64,000 nt of DNA from Fomitopsis serialis (taxonomy: Eukaryota; Basidiomycota; Agaricomycetes; Polyporales; Fomitopsidaceae): contig NW_025954991.1 in NCBI RefSeq assembly GCF_022376445.1, positions 186,001-250,000 on the forward strand, in the 5' to 3' direction. The notes beneath the pieces were generated by a model, which was not told the origin of the DNA, ran no database searches, and saw only the letters and a list, made by a program, of their open reading frames with translations. Below, in pieces: positions 48,463 through 59,948 of the stretch. How positions within the stretch are numbered: the first letter of the stretch is position 1; each line of letters begins with the position of its first letter. The translations under genes were made by a program, and so were the position numbers.

Positions 48463-49069
48463 GATAGATGCGTGTAGACTGCTGTACGTTCGTTGACCTT
48501 CAAGCTTAGGCCCGGGGGAGACAGGGTATAGTGGCTGTAATCAAGCAAAGTCGACAGACGCGGTGTAGCATTCACAATAGCACCTCAGATAGGATTAATG
48601 TCATATTTGGCACGTGGAAAGGCGCGTCCGTTCCGGATCAGCTTCTGGATGTTCAGTGGACGGTCGTGACTGTGTGTAGATACTGAGACAGCGACCACAG
48701 ATCTCAGGATGCGACATAGCCCTAGTGGTTGCATACGTATTGAAATGTGTGCAGAGCACTCTGCCAAATGGACAAGCGTTGTACCGTCTACGCTTCCCTG
48801 ACGTTGTCCGCCAGTCTGACGGCCGACAGCGAAAGATTCAACCTCTCATGCAGATACAGAGGTCCGAGACACGAGACATGGGAGAGCGGCGGCGACTAGC
48901 AATGTACGGATTACAGAGCTCGAGGACTTGCGCCCATGTATCATAACAATATGCTGCCGGAAGGATTGTCTTTGCATGTGAGCAGGACTGGCTGTGTTGG
49001 TGTCAGTCGCGAGCGTTCTCTGAAGGAAGCTCAACCAGACGCACACACAATCTAAAGACGTTGCTCCTT
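48463..49069. other. Intergenic
   Basis: Between the ankyrin-protein start and the COX6 3' end. No conserved protein, RNA gene or repeat was recognised. Confidence 0.35.
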
Positions 49070-49530
49070 TCATGAGTGGTATAGCTCTTCCCTGACGTTG
49101 ATACCTGTACCGTAACAGGTTAGTGCGGTCATGACGACAGACAGCAGAGCGTTGACTGACCAAGTTCCTCCCTTACGGGCTTAAGCTCCTCCAGGTACGC
49201 CTGGTACTGCTGCTTGTTCTCCACCTTCTCCTGGATGCCCTCGAAGATGCGGACCGCAGTCGCGTAGTCATTCACGCGGCGGGTCGCGCGGAGCGCGGCC
49301 TCAATGACGGAGGGCGCGGGGACGAGATCGTGCGCGAAGCAGTTGTTGAGCCCGCGCTGGACCTCAAAGAGATCCTGAGCCTGCTGGAAGAAGGTGACGT
49401 AGCGCTCCGTAAAGGACTCGAAAGTCTCCTCGTGGTGGGTGCTGCTGTAGCGGACAAAGGTGGGCGCAACGCGGCGGACGACCGGTGCGGGGCGGGCACG
49501 GAGGAGAGAGGCGACCAGCTGAGCACGCAT
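49070..49530 (-). CDS. COX6: Cytochrome c oxidase subunit Va/COX6, mitochondrial
   Basis: Nuclear-encoded subunit of respiratory complex IV (COX5A in animals, COX6 in yeast). The start at 49530 (MRAQLVASLLRARPAPVVRR) gives an Arg-rich, acid-free mitochondrial presequence. An upstream in-frame ATG would add an unlikely long leader. The mature part has EETFESFTERYVTFFQQAQD, RGLNNCFAHDLVPAPSVIEA and RRVNDYATAVRIFEGIQEKV. Exon 1 ends in ...VREEL; a short intron (about 49105-49162) leads to GINVREELYHS and a TGA at 49070-49072, the classic C-terminus of the family. No missing base. Divergent from the TRA2-like gene. Confidence 0.92.
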
Positions 49531-50418
49531 GGCGACGAGGACGCGGAGACGGTGGTGGTAGGACGAGGAGCAACGCTGGCGGGGATGGTCGGACGAAAAT
49601 GCGCCAGCTTGAGGTCGCGACAGCTCGCGCCCCGGCTCGGTGCGTGAGCCTGGATCCGCCCAGCCGAACCGGTTCACTCCGGTCCCCGCCTCCGCTGCCT
49701 CTCCTCTCCGCCAGGTGCATTGTCCGCAGCCTACATTCGCACACGACGCACTACAGAACGCTTGTTTACATGCCCACAGCGCACCCCGCACCGGCTACCA
49801 GGTAAATATAGACGGCGGGGCAGGTGGCGGGGAGTGTGGTTGTGTTTGGGCCGAGGGCGACATAAGGGCGTCTACGCGAGCGGCTTCGCTCTCACCGCCA
49901 CTTTCTTCGCACCACCCACCGCAAAAGCCCCAGCAACGCTCGCAGCAATGGATGACGGTACGTTTTCAACATCAACCAAGGCCGCCTCGAGGACGACGAG
50001 CAACGTCCCCCACTGTCCCCGCATCGTCCACCCCAGCATGTCTTTCGCCTCCGCTGTACCTACCTGTAAATACCCGTGACGCCACGTCGCCCCCGCCTGT
50101 CTCGCAGCAGCCTTCAGCCCACAGAGGTCGTCCTTCGACGGCGCCCACACCTTTGACTCACATGGTCCTCTGTGGGCTGAAGGCTGGCATGGTCCATAGG
50201 CCGCTTTTCTTCCGCGCCACCGACGCGTCAGGCCGTCCCCGACACGCTGAGTGTTCTTTGCTCCCGTCTCTGTGCGCGCATCAGTCCCCTTTGTCACCAT
50301 ATGGTCCCGTCCTCGTCATGTCGCTCGCTCGCCGGCCGCCCGGATTCGCTTCCTTCACCAACCGACCGACCCTGACTTTTCCACCCACCTCCCTCTCTCA
50401 GCCTGGCAGTCTCAAGAC
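49531..50418. promoter_or_regulatory. Divergent promoter region of COX6 and the TRA2-like gene
   Basis: An 0.89 kb interval between start codons facing away from each other. It holds pyrimidine-rich tracts just upstream of 50419 (for example ccacccacctccctctctc) and a perfect inverted repeat at 50108-50186. Long open frames here have low-complexity translations and are not called. Confidence 0.5.
50108..50186. repeat. Perfect 20-bp inverted repeat (hairpin) upstream of the TRA2-like gene
   Basis: The left arm cagccttcagcccacagagg at 50108-50127 is exactly complementary to the right arm cctctgtgggctgaaggctg at 50167-50186, with a 39-nt loop. The arms are GC-rich, so a transcript over this region could form a strong stem. 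It could be a leader RNA structure, part of a foldback element, or chance. Confidence 0.85.
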
Positions 50419-51416
50419 ATGGCACCTCCGAGCAACGTCGGCGGTATCAGCATCCCCACGCAGGATGTCACTATGGGCAACGGCACTGGACTCAGCGCCG
50501 CCGACGACCAGCACTGGGCCAACGGAAGCGGCCGCTCTCCTTCCCGCGGAGGCATGGACCCGCCCAGGAGGTCCAGTCGGAGCAGAAGCCCGGGCGCCCG
50601 CGGCGATGACCGGAAGTGAGTTGACAGTTATTTGAGCAGTCCGTTCCCTAGATGCTGATTGACGCAGTGGGCGCGCCGAACCCGGCCAGAACCCAGGCAA
50701 CAACTTGCACATTTCGGGTCTGAGCCACAAGGTCGACACCCGCGATCTCGAGGCGGCCTTTACGAAGGTTGGTCGGGTAAGTGGTTAACAAATTTCCTGT
50801 GACGTAGTTCTGTGCCAACTGTGCTATGCAGGTCAAAAAGGCCCAGGTCATGTATGATCCTCATACGCGTGAGTCGCGCGGATTTGGGTTCGTGACCATG
50901 GAGTCGGTCGAAGAGGCGGATGCCGCCATTACTGCGCTTAATGCTACTGATCTTATGGGCAAGAATATGACAGTGGAGAGGGTAGCGTATTGTCTATGCA
51001 AAGGCTCTCGCAATGCCTTCTAAAGTTATTCTTTCCCCGCAGGCTCGCAGAGCACGTGCTAGGACCCCGACGCCCGGGAGGTACTATGGACCGCCGAAGC
51101 GTCATGAGAGTACGTTCAATTTGTCGACCGTGGCGTCCAACTATCTAATAGTCTAGCTGACAACGCTGCAGATGAAAGGCCGTACGATCCCCGCCCGTAT
51201 GACAGCCGCTACTCCCGTCCGGACGACCGCTACCCCCGCCGCCGCCACGAGGACGATTACCGCGGTGGCGGCGGCGGCATGCGTGACGAGTACCGCGGCG
51301 GAGGAGGCGGCGGCGGTGGCGGCGGCGGCGGCGGCGGAGGATACCGCGACTACGACCGAGGAGGCTACGGCGGAGGCCGCGACTACGACCGCCGCTACGA
51401 CGATAGGCGCTACTGA
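50419..51416 (+). CDS. tra2: TRA2-like splicing regulator (RRM, RS and Gly-rich)
   Basis: RNA-binding protein that promotes exon inclusion. Start at 50419 (MAPPSNVGGISIPTQDVTMG). The N-terminus has a Ser/Arg segment (RRSSRSRSPGA), then one RRM with RNP2 in NNLHISGLSHKVDTRDLEAA and RNP1 in RESRGFGFVTMESVEEADAA. A linker follows with RRARARTPTPGRYYGPPKRH, as in transformer-2 proteins, then an Arg/Tyr/Gly-rich tail with a long Gly run encoded by GGC repeats (about 51260-51345), ending DRRYDDRRY. Short introns lie near 50617-50667, 50777-50831 and 50980-51042, with one more near 51109-51171. No missing bases. Confidence 0.87.
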
Positions 51417-51677
51417 GCAACGACGTCGACTTCCTGGCGTTCCTTTGGCCGCGGTCGTCACACCCCGGTCCCCAAGGCCTCAAAATCAAGTCGGTCCCCT
51501 TCTGTGTTTATCGCGTTCTTATTGCGCTGTCGTTGTCGCTGTTCATGCATGTAGTAGTATATTGCTAGTGTCGGGCATCTTGTGCTGAGCTTCTTGGTGA
51601 TTCCATGGACCGTTCGGTCGTGGACGTAAGGGAATGTTGTGCGCGAGGTAAGAACTCATCATGTATTCACTTCGCGC

Positions 51678-52607
51678 CTATGTTTGTACGGCACTGCCTA
51701 TGCCCATCTCTACGACGTACTTCTCCCTTCCAAGCCTCCGCATCTCTTCCACCACCCCACCTACCTTCTCAAACTCCATCCATCGTCTCCCCTGAGCGTC
51801 CGGGCTCTGCGCACCCACAAACTCCTCCGATAAGGGCTCGATGAAACGCAGCCGTAATGCGAGCCACTGCATCGCCTTGACGTTTGTGACGAACTCTTCG
51901 ACCTGTGCTTGCTCGCCCTCGCAGTAAATCACGCCCGGATGGCCGACCTTCGCGAAGCCGGTGAGCGAGAGGGAGGCGGACCATTGCTGGAGTGATCGCC
52001 GCTTTGTCGGCGAGACGAGGTGGTGGGAGGTGAAGAGCGCGTGATAGCGGGACTGCGAGGGTACCTGGGACGGGGGCTGGTCCTCGTCGTCTCCCGGAGA
52101 TGGAGAGTTGGTATCTTCGTGTAAGCGGGGGAGAAGGTGCGCCGAGACTAGCTCGTACACGGGATATCTAACGTCGTGGTCAGGGATGTCAGCTCTTTGC
52201 GCCAGTCGTGCAGAAATGAGGAACGCACTCACTGTCCTGCACCTCCTCTATTTTCTCCTTCACGAGCGTCTGCCAGGCTTCATGCTCCTTTCGAGCGAGT
52301 GTCTCGCCCTTGACCGACACGGTGAATCGCGCATGGTCCGGATCCCCACGGCCTTCGTAATCCTCACCCAATCTTATTTCGAACCAAACGTCGGTACCGC
52401 TCGCGCGGATCTGGAGGTGGGCAAGCGGCAGGACGTGCGCGATCTCTATTGAATCGGCATTCTCTGGGTAGACTTTTAGGAGCTCGGCCCAGCGGTCGGG
52501 GCCTTCTGAGGAGGTACAGAGACGAGCTCTTCGCCTGGGAGGAGGGAGTGTTTGAGGAGGTTGAGTTCTTCGAGTTGGCGGGAGAGGATGTCGGCGGTGA
52601 GAGGCAT
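51678..52607 (-). CDS. RWD domain/DUF1115 protein (RWDD2-like)
   Basis: From the ATG at 52607 it begins MPLTADILSRQLEELNLLKH, a typical RWD start, with SLLPGEELVSV and then, after one missing base at 52509 (CC? of Pro), GPDRWAELLKVYPENADSIE, RWD-like strands (LAHLQIRASGTDVWFEIRLG) and TLARKEHEAWQTLVKEKIEE. A short intron leads to exon 2: YPVYELVSAHLLPRLHED, YHALFTSHHLVSPTKRRSLQ, SLTGFAKVGHPGVIYCEGEQ and MQWLALRLRFIEPLSEEFVG, ending GSAVQT. HLVSPTKRR and GFAKVGHPGVI are landmarks of the DUF1115 region found C-terminal to RWD domains. The molecular role is not known; RWD domains bind E2 enzymes or kinases. Confidence 0.82.
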
Positions 52608-52842
52608 GGAATGCTTGATAAGGAAAGAGTGTACACAACCGACTACAGGAAAGTCGAGGTGGACTCCAAGTCGACGCTCCCAGAGGCGCTCCCCCATAGT
52701 CCCCTATTCAGCGACTTCAGCCCGCCGCCTCTACTTGGCTGCGGCCTTCGACTACCTTATACGTAAGTGATATTTGTTGGGATCCTCGACCTTGCCGTAA
52801 TGTTTGATGCGGCGATATAGGCAGGCCTGTGATTTGGCGGCA

Positions 52843-54494
52843 ATGCCTGCGAGCCTCCTCACGTTGAACGACGATGTCCTCACCATCCTCGTATCCTACC
52901 TTGACCCCCCGGATGCACGTCGGCTCTCGCTGGTAGCCCGAAGGATACACCTCATCGCCACCAACCGCGCTCTGCAGTCCGTCACTTTGGCCTGTTTCGG
53001 GAATGTCGTCAAGTTCTGCACGTACATGCTCAATCGGAAACGGCATCGTCTGGTTGCTCTCCGCGAATTCAGGATGCATTGTTTGGTCCCTCCGCTTGAA
53101 GATGCGGGCAAGAGAAGCTGGGCCAGAGAAGTCGTGGTGAAAGGTCCGCGCTGCTTGTCAACCTGTTGCAAGAGGCCACCCGTCTACGCGTGTTTGTTAT
53201 GCACTCTGCCGAGCACCTGATGGAATACAACCCTCGCCTAGTCGATGTCGTTTCCTCTTTGAGACATCTGACGGAGATAGAGCTGCAGGTTGTCGGTCCG
53301 TTTGCATCGAAATGCTTCAACGAGTTGCAATCGACGCCTCGCAAGCTTGTGTTCACCTTACCCCGACGGCGAGAGTACCAACAGGCCCTCCACGATGGCG
53401 ACAAGCTTCAACTAGACCCAAAACTACGCCTGTCGACCGTGAAATACCTCGTGGCGACGGATACACCAAATGTACCCGAACTAGCGGCGCTCGCGCGGGC
53501 CTTCCCTGGTACTCGCAGCCTCGATATCAGTCTGAAGGATCAGAATTTAGCGCGTGGACAACCTATCCCAACGGTCGAGTGGCCAACACTCGAGCGCGTT
53601 CGCGGCCCCGGCTCCTCCTTCGCCCACTGGAGGAATTCAACCCGCATACATCTGTTCGAGATGGTCTGCGAGTCTCGGGCCCTTGCAGCGGGAGGCCGCC
53701 GATCATACGTTACCTCCTACTCTCTCCAGATGTTCTCGACTCGAACATCGATTCTCGCAGCAATCGCCAATGTTCACCCGGTCGCACTCGCAATGCCCCT
53801 CGACTCAAGGTCAACACTCGGCTCCAATTCCTTTTGGACTCGTTTGCTCGAAAGTTCGGGTCGTCTCCGTTATTTGGCAGTTGCACTCTCCGATATACGC
53901 TCCTATGAGACATGTGGCGATGACCTCGCCAAGTGGTGGGTGAGTACATATATGCACCCTTTCGCAGGCCCCATGCGCTGGATTACTGAGGCGGTTGTCT
54001 ATTAGGCCAACGTCCACTTGGCCATCGCTACTAGCGGTGTCATTTGTTTGGAGATCCGCTGTTCCCTACGGCAAGCCGAAGCGGACACCGAAGAGGATGT
54101 GGAGGCAGGCAACAGCAAGACATCCGTGAACGAAGATGCCCCTTCCTTCGACAAATCGATCTACGACACATTCTCAGCATCCGTACGAGATGCGGCTCCT
54201 GCGCTGCAATACCTTTCTCTGGACATGAGCCCGCGCGACGACCTGCCCTCGAGATGTGACTTCCTCGATCCACAAGAGAGCCGAGATGTCGGGATATCTT
54301 CGGACCTGCGCTGGTGGTGTTTTAAGGCTCACCTCGATCAGTGAAACCACTCGATGCGGCGAGGGGAGAACAGATCGCCGCGTATCTCCGCTCGACCCGT
54401 TATGACTATGAGAAACCTTCCGAGGTTAGTTGGCTCCATAACAAGGCAGCTGTCTCACTAACAAATCTCAGCAGAGTGCGACGTTCCATTCTGA
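52843..54494 (+). CDS. F-box protein, family member 5, apparent frameshifts
   Basis: Start at 52843 (MPASLLTLNDDVLTILVSYL) after a leader intron (about 52764-52820). The F-box is followed by leucine-rich-like segments; exon 1 ends LAKWW before gtgagt (53940). Exon 2 starts near 54006 (ANVHLAIATSGVICLEIRCS) and includes APALQYLSLDMSPRDDLPS and LRWWCFK. A last mini-exon encodes ECDVPF and a TGA, by analogy with member 6. Missing third-position bases at 53144 (GG?) and 54328 (GC?) restore LLVNLLQEATRLRVFVMHSA and SVKPLDAARGEQIAAYLRST; a third (CC?, about 54417) fits the end of exon 2. With these it is a complete family member, most similar to the gene at 55442. Confidence 0.72.
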
Positions 54495-55441
54495 AGGAAG
54501 ACTAGTATGCCGTGGACCCTTCCGATCGCAAGAATCCGGAGCGGGCCTGCAAACTCTGTGGCCCGATTGTATTCCCGTAGGGCAGCTCGCTCTCCGCACC
54601 TCATGCCACCTCGTCTGCCGCGTATACGACCCTCTGGATACCGAGATAGACTGACATCAACGAGGCACTTCTGAGTAGGAACGCCACTCACTGCTTAACT
54701 TCGAACCCCCGTATGTGGACCGCGATGAGGACGACTCGACTCGACTCTTGATTGGAGTAGCCCATGGAGCTACCAGGAACCTGTCCCGTGCATTGTGGTG
54801 ATTACGATGTAGTGGCTTCGGCCTCGAAGCGATACGCCTTGGACGCTCGATACTCAGGTTGGATGAAATGAATGGCAGATTCATACTACAGGTTCTTATT
54901 TCGCATTCGAGACAGCCTTGCCGGCACGGAAAGCCCGCAGATATCGAATGCGAGCACGGCACGCCTCAAGGGCCCGGGTACAGCTGTGGTTTGCCGAAGG
55001 TGGTACTTGAAGCTTGAAGCGCTGTGCTGTGACTGGCAGTCCTCGCAGTTTGAATGACATACCCCAGATGAGAGCTGGCTTAAATAATGCGAGCCGTACC
55101 TACAGTCGTGTGGTACTTTTCATGTCTGAGAGCACCGCGCAACAACCTCATGTGGTATTTTGCATCCCTTCCGACTCGTCGGGGCGCCGTGTTATAAGGT
55201 TTCGTTGCCGCTCTTACGGTTTACCTCACACTTAAGCTGCGGTGTTCGTGCTTTCCAGGTCAGACCCCGGCTTCATAAATCCTTCATACTAACCCTAGCG
55301 GGTCGCAGGTACGTTGCGAACGGAAGGCCTCGCAAGTGAGTTTCTGCTTGTAAACACGTATCGTACACCTCACCTAAGCTATCCCATTACCAGGTATCAC
55401 AATACAGAGCCCGCATCGCATCCACGAGTAGCCTGGTAGCC
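54495..55441. other. Intergenic between F-box genes 5 and 6
   Basis: No recognised coding sequence or RNA gene. The last ~110 nt contain a leader intron (gtgagtttctg from about 55337 to an acceptor near 55393) upstream of the ATG, as in the other paralogues. Confidence 0.45.
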
Positions 55442-57381
55442 ATGCCGACGAACCTCCTCGCACTCAATGACGATGTCCTCGCCATCCTCGTCTCCTTCCT
55501 GAGCTGCGCAGACGCACATCAACTCTCGTATACGACCCGCGCAATTCACGACGTTGCCACCCATCGCGCGCTACACTCCGTCACCCTGCGCTCGTTTCCC
55601 CGAGTCGTCAAGTTCTGCACCTACATGCTGGATAACATGCGACATCGCCGGACCGCTATCCATGAACTGAGGATTCATTGCTACATCGTACCAGCACCAG
55701 AGGCCATCAACACCAGTCGTACTGCGGAGACCTATGCGGAAGGAGGTGGTCTGCTAACCAGGCTACTGCAAGGCGCTACATGCCTTCGCATATTCGCTCT
55801 GGACTGTGCCGAGTACTGGATGGAGTACCAGACTCGGCTGGTCGACGTCTTATCTTCCATGACCCACCTGACGGAGTTAGAGCTGCAGGTCGTTGGACCA
55901 AACGCTTCGAGATTGATCAACGGAATGCAATCCACGCCTCGCAAGCTCGTTTTCAAGGCACCTCGGCGGCGGGGGCCAGCGAACCGACAGGCCTTACCAG
56001 TTGGCGCAAAACTTGAACTGGGTTCGCAGCTCCGTATCACGAGTGTGGTACACCTTGCAGCAATGGATCCAGCGAATCAATCCGAGCTAGCTGATCTAGC
56101 GCGGATATTCCCTGGTACTCGCAGCCTCGACATCAGGCTCGAGTATTCTCCCCCTGTCCGTCGTGGACAACCTATACCGACGATTCAGTGGGCAGCACTG
56201 GAATACATTCGCGGTCCGGGCTTTTCATTGGCAAAATGGCGCAATGTGACTGGTGTACATCTGTTGGAGTTGGTGGTCGAGCACTCGCGCCAATTCAATG
56301 ATTATTCAATTGGCCTAGCCGCCATCGCAGCAGTGACGAACTTTCAGCCCGTCGCACTGGTAGTGCGGATGGACTCAACCCTCAACCACGATTTCTGGAA
56401 ACAACTCATCCGGAGCTCGGAGCGTCTCCGATATCTGGCCGTCACTGCGGACAAACCGCGTTGTGCGAAGCGCTCACATGGTACTTACATTGAAAGGCGT
56501 GTATATTTTTACGGCTCTAAGTCGGAGCTCCTAACATAGGGAATGGGATTCCTTTGTTCGGCCTAACATTTTGAATGTTCCTAGAATCGGGAATGTAAGT
56601 GTTATGTTCTTCCTATGTTCCGAAATCGTGCCATGTTCTAGAATGTACTTCCCATGTTAGGGAAGTTCACTTGATGGCTTACTAATATACACGCCCTTGC
56701 AATGTTAGGCCTATGTAAGCGCCTCGCACAATCCGGGTTGTCCGCAGTGCGTGTACCTTTTCGACATATGTTCGTATGACACGTGCGGAGCAAAACTACA
56801 TAGCTAAGTGGTGGGTGAGTGCGCGTTGCTGAAAAGAAATAGGCATCTGGACTTACTGCAGCGCACTATCATAGGGGAAATTCAGTCAGATCACCAAGTC
56901 CTGGCAGATCGCCGAGCTAAGCCGCATCGTATGCCTGGAAATCCGCTGTCCTCTACGGCGCGAGTCGCAGTGGGAATACAAAGCCGGCGCAACTGGCGCG
57001 TTTGACTTGGATGTTCCTTCCTTTGAGGACCCGATATACCGTGCGTTCCCCGTCTCCGTGCGAGACACAGCACCTACGCTCTCCTACCTCTCTCTCGACC
57101 TGAGCCCCGAAGGCGAGTCGCCTTGGAGATACAACTTCCTGGAACCGGAACACAGCCTGGAGGGCATACTACCTCTGGACCTGCGCTGGTGGCGTTTCGA
57201 AGGCACGTCGAACTCAAGATCCGTGAAGGTGCTCGATGCAGCCAAGGGGGAACGAATTGCTGCGCATCTACGGTCTACCCGTTGCGATTCTAGTCGACCA
57301 TTCAGCGGTTCGTGTGTTCCACATACGTATGGCTTCTGCGTGCACTGATGATCTTGCACAGAATACGACGTTCAATACTGA
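55442..57381 (+). CDS. F-box protein, family member 6, split by a MITE
   Basis: Start MPTNLLALNDDVLAILVSFL. The F-box and leucine-rich-like part (LLTRLLQGATCLRIFALDCA, LARIFPGTRSLDIRLEY) run to LRYLAV, where a 307-bp inverted-repeat element (56443-56749) is inserted. The frame then ends in element sequence. Omitting the element and one target-site copy joins the flanks in frame (LAV then YLFDICSYDTCG), aligning with LAVALSDIRSYETCG of member 5. The part up to KWW before gtgagt (56816) needs two more third-position bases. Exon 2 has WRFEGTSNSRSVKVLDAAKG and GERIAAHLRSTRC, and the last mini-exon EYDVQY. Unless the element is spliced out, this gene is disrupted; the lesion is recent because the rest is conserved. 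Confidence 0.75.
56443..56749. mobile_element. CACTA-like MITE (307 bp, non-autonomous)
   Basis: The element starts cactgcggacaaaccgcgtt and ends, on the complementary strand, cactgcggacaacccggatt. Imperfect terminal inverted repeats extend roughly 65-70 nt, including ggcgtgtatatt near 56493 and its complement near 56690. The termini CACTG...CAGTG are flanked on both sides by CGT, a 3-bp target-site duplication. CACTA/CACTG ends plus 3-bp duplications are typical of the CMC (En/Spm) superfamily. The core is AT-richer than the gene and has short repeated words of the acatagg/catgtt type in both orientations, like subterminal transposase sites. It has no transposase frame, so it must be mobilised from elsewhere. 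Confidence 0.85.
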
Positions 57382-57721
57382 TCCAACCTCTATGTGTGCA
57401 TGCATAAAAGGTGGGTGTGATTCTGTACGCACAAGTTAACCTCCACTTGTACACTGCTTAGTATTGTGGAACTGGACATGCGATTTCACGAACGGACTTC
57501 CTTGTTACGTTAAGTCCATTCCATGGTGTTTACTCCTTTGTCAATGATCGTGCTGCGAGTGGTATGACAGCAAATAGAAAAACGATAGACACCCTTGCGC
57601 CGCGCGCACACATGAGTCTGGTGGTGCTCAGGTGGCGCGGCCGGCGCTAAGTAGAACACCGTGACGACCTCCTGCTGCCTGAGTTGCATTTCCTCTCATT
57701 TCCTCCTCTCGCGCGAGTACC

Positions 57722-57850
57722 ATGGGCAACCGACGCTACATCCATCCATCTCAGAAAGAAATGATTCTGCAGCTTTCTGATTCTCTCTCCCCTAAGGACA
57801 TTGCAGACCTCACCGGCATCGCAAAGTGAACTGTACAGACGAACTGTTGA
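57722..57850 (+). pseudogene. Relic of a transposase N-terminal helix-turn-helix
   Basis: MGNRRYIHPSQKEMILQLSD followed by LSPKDIADLTGIAK resembles the DNA-binding helix-turn-helix at the start of Tc1/mariner-like transposases of basidiomycetes. It is followed by a stop and by sequence that could continue as TVQ in another frame. No DDE catalytic part follows in the next kilobase. Probably a decayed or truncated element; the similarity is from memory. Confidence 0.45.
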
Positions 57851-58829
57851 GTAGGTCGCGGGTGCATGATGTTCGTCGACTTGTACTTATGTATGCGATG
57901 TTCTAGTCAGTCGGCATGTAGCAGCACTCACCCGTCATCGCTACGAGCAACAATGTCTGACAGTATTTATACATTGTTGCAGATATTGTCCTCACTGTTG
58001 ATGGCAACGGCGGCGAGCTAGAATCATCGGCAGCGGGCATGTTGCTGTTAGGGAAAGCGTGTGGAGGGAGCTCTCTTCTCGTGCTTGTCCTCCATTTCGG
58101 ACCATGCCAGCCGGTTGGCGCGTTGGAACTTGTCGGAGCGGGGAGCCACCGGACTCATGTGTGCGCGCGGCGCAAGGGTGTACATAGCGCTGTGTCAATT
58201 TGCGAAACAGTGCTCGTTCACTCACATTCAAGTCGCGGCCGAGGAAGCGCGGCCTTCCTGCGACAAAGGTGATGTCTCGTGTTGATTTGATTGACCGTGG
58301 GATCGTTGCTGAAGGCAGCGAGCCGAGGTGAGACGAGGTGCCAGCTGCAGAGTGCATAATCGTCCTGCGACGAATGAACCTAGGACCACTAGGAGATACG
58401 CAATTTTGGGGCTGAGGATGTAGTAGGAGGGTGGTCTCCAGCCCGAGCTCAATTTGCCTTACCAGGTGAACAGTAAACATGCCGACCAGTCTTGACGTGT
58501 CCGCGTCCATCGTGCCAACATCGTGGTAGAAAACCTTGTTGTCTGCAGGGACTGCGCTCCTTGCAGGTGATACGTTCTAGTAGACTGGTTGAGTTAGTAG
58601 ACTGACCGAGTATAGTCAGAGGATATGATCTGCGACGCACCATATAACGCCAAAGCTTCGAGATTTCCCGGCGCGGAGACCTCTATATGTCATGGCGAAT
58701 TTGTCGATCTGGCGATTTGAATAGGGCCAAGGCTTCACCGGTCACCTACAGCGACTTCGTCCACGAACGAAAGAAGAGACAATACCACATCCAAAGTTGG
58801 TCACTAGTGCCGGGCGAACGACTGCAATC

Positions 58830-59545
58830 TTGTCAATCAAGGCTAGCGCTCATTTCCAACTTACCATATCGTGTCAGACCGTCGATAATATCCGCTCGGC
58901 CGCAGACCTGGTAGACACGATCAAGTACCTCGTCGGGGTATGCAGTTGACAATGAAGCATCAAGCTGCATCAAGCCTGAGAACGGATAGCCACCTCTCCT
59001 TCGCCATCGCAAGAGATAACTTTCGCAATATTTGAAGATCCACGTCAATGAACTGGTGAATGTCGCTCAATTTCGATTTCGATAGGTAGACAAGCACAAT
59101 GAAAGGAAATACGTGGTGACCTTGGAACAGTAGTCAACAGTGAAGATCAAATACTACGTACCAAGATAATGTATGTCCCAAAACTACGAGCACAGCAACG
59201 AAAAATGCCACGAAGGCAGGAGCTGAGCTCAACTCTACTGAGACGAGGCGAATCCGAACCTCTGTGATCCACTCAACTTCATGACGAAGCCGAACGGCAG
59301 ACGGTTCGAACCGCGTCCATCTTCCACGACCGTAACAGACACATCACATAGGAACGTGCGAAGGGCCTTGACTTGGTACGTGGGTCTTGAGCGGCGCGAA
59401 GCTGCTCTTCTAGCATGCGGCGGGCGGTGAGAGTGGCAGACACAGCCGGGTACCTGGACAACGGAAGGCTATAATGAGCAGGCGGGGGTCTTAGGTAGGG
59501 CGACCACCAAAAGCTGGAGTCACCGGTAGAGTTCCGGGAATCGAA
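58830..59545 (-). CDS. Hypothetical protein with a predicted membrane segment
   Basis: Not recognised. Read on the minus strand, several stretches look like real coding sequence: FDSRNSTGDSSFWWSPYLRP, SATLTARRMLEEQLRAAQDP, then LRTFLCDVSVTVVEDGRG, VRLRHEVEWITEVRIRLVSV and a hydrophobic stretch SSAPAFVAFFVAVLVVLGHT, then KLSDIHQFIDVDLQILRKLS. To keep one frame, two third-position bases are needed (near 59373 and 59304). Further pieces between 58000 and 58510 (for example TSRLVGMFTVHLVRQIELGL) may belong to the same gene, but exon joins are unclear. Coordinates are approximate. It faces away from the next hypothetical gene. Confidence 0.4.
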
Positions 59546-59948
59546 GGTTCAAACGCTCAACGACGATATTCTATTGCTCACAGGGCTGCCGTAATGATGG
59601 GGAAGACTTCAGCGTGCAACAGACAAGCCTCAGAGCAGGCGGTGAACGCGTCGCGGCGCCGAGAGACGGGATGACTGAATGCTGGACGAGGTGGTGGTCA
59701 GGAGAGAGCAAACCAAAAAATCTGGGCGCCCGCGAAGATATTGTCAGGGTGAGACGCTGAGTCAGCCTCTCTCACGATAGGTCTGCCCTTACGCGGGCTC
59801 CTCGGAGTCCTTTGACGACCTCTTGCCATGGCCCAGCAGCTTGGTGGCCAGTGTCGCGCAGCACCCTTTCTCACTCTGCTCTTCGAGCTTGCTCCTGGTC
59901 AACCCATATCCTTGAACCTTGAGCAGCCACCAACCGCTGACTGGTCTC

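Noticed and set aside
49129..49791. N-terminally extended COX6 starting near 49791
   Set aside because: The extension is Cys/Gly-rich and unlike any family leader. The Met at 49530 begins a typical mitochondrial presequence.
59290..59320. tRNA-like B-box (ggttcgaacc)
   Set aside because: Flanking bases do not form a T-stem or acceptor stem, no A-box lies at the right distance, and the region fits minus-strand coding sequence.
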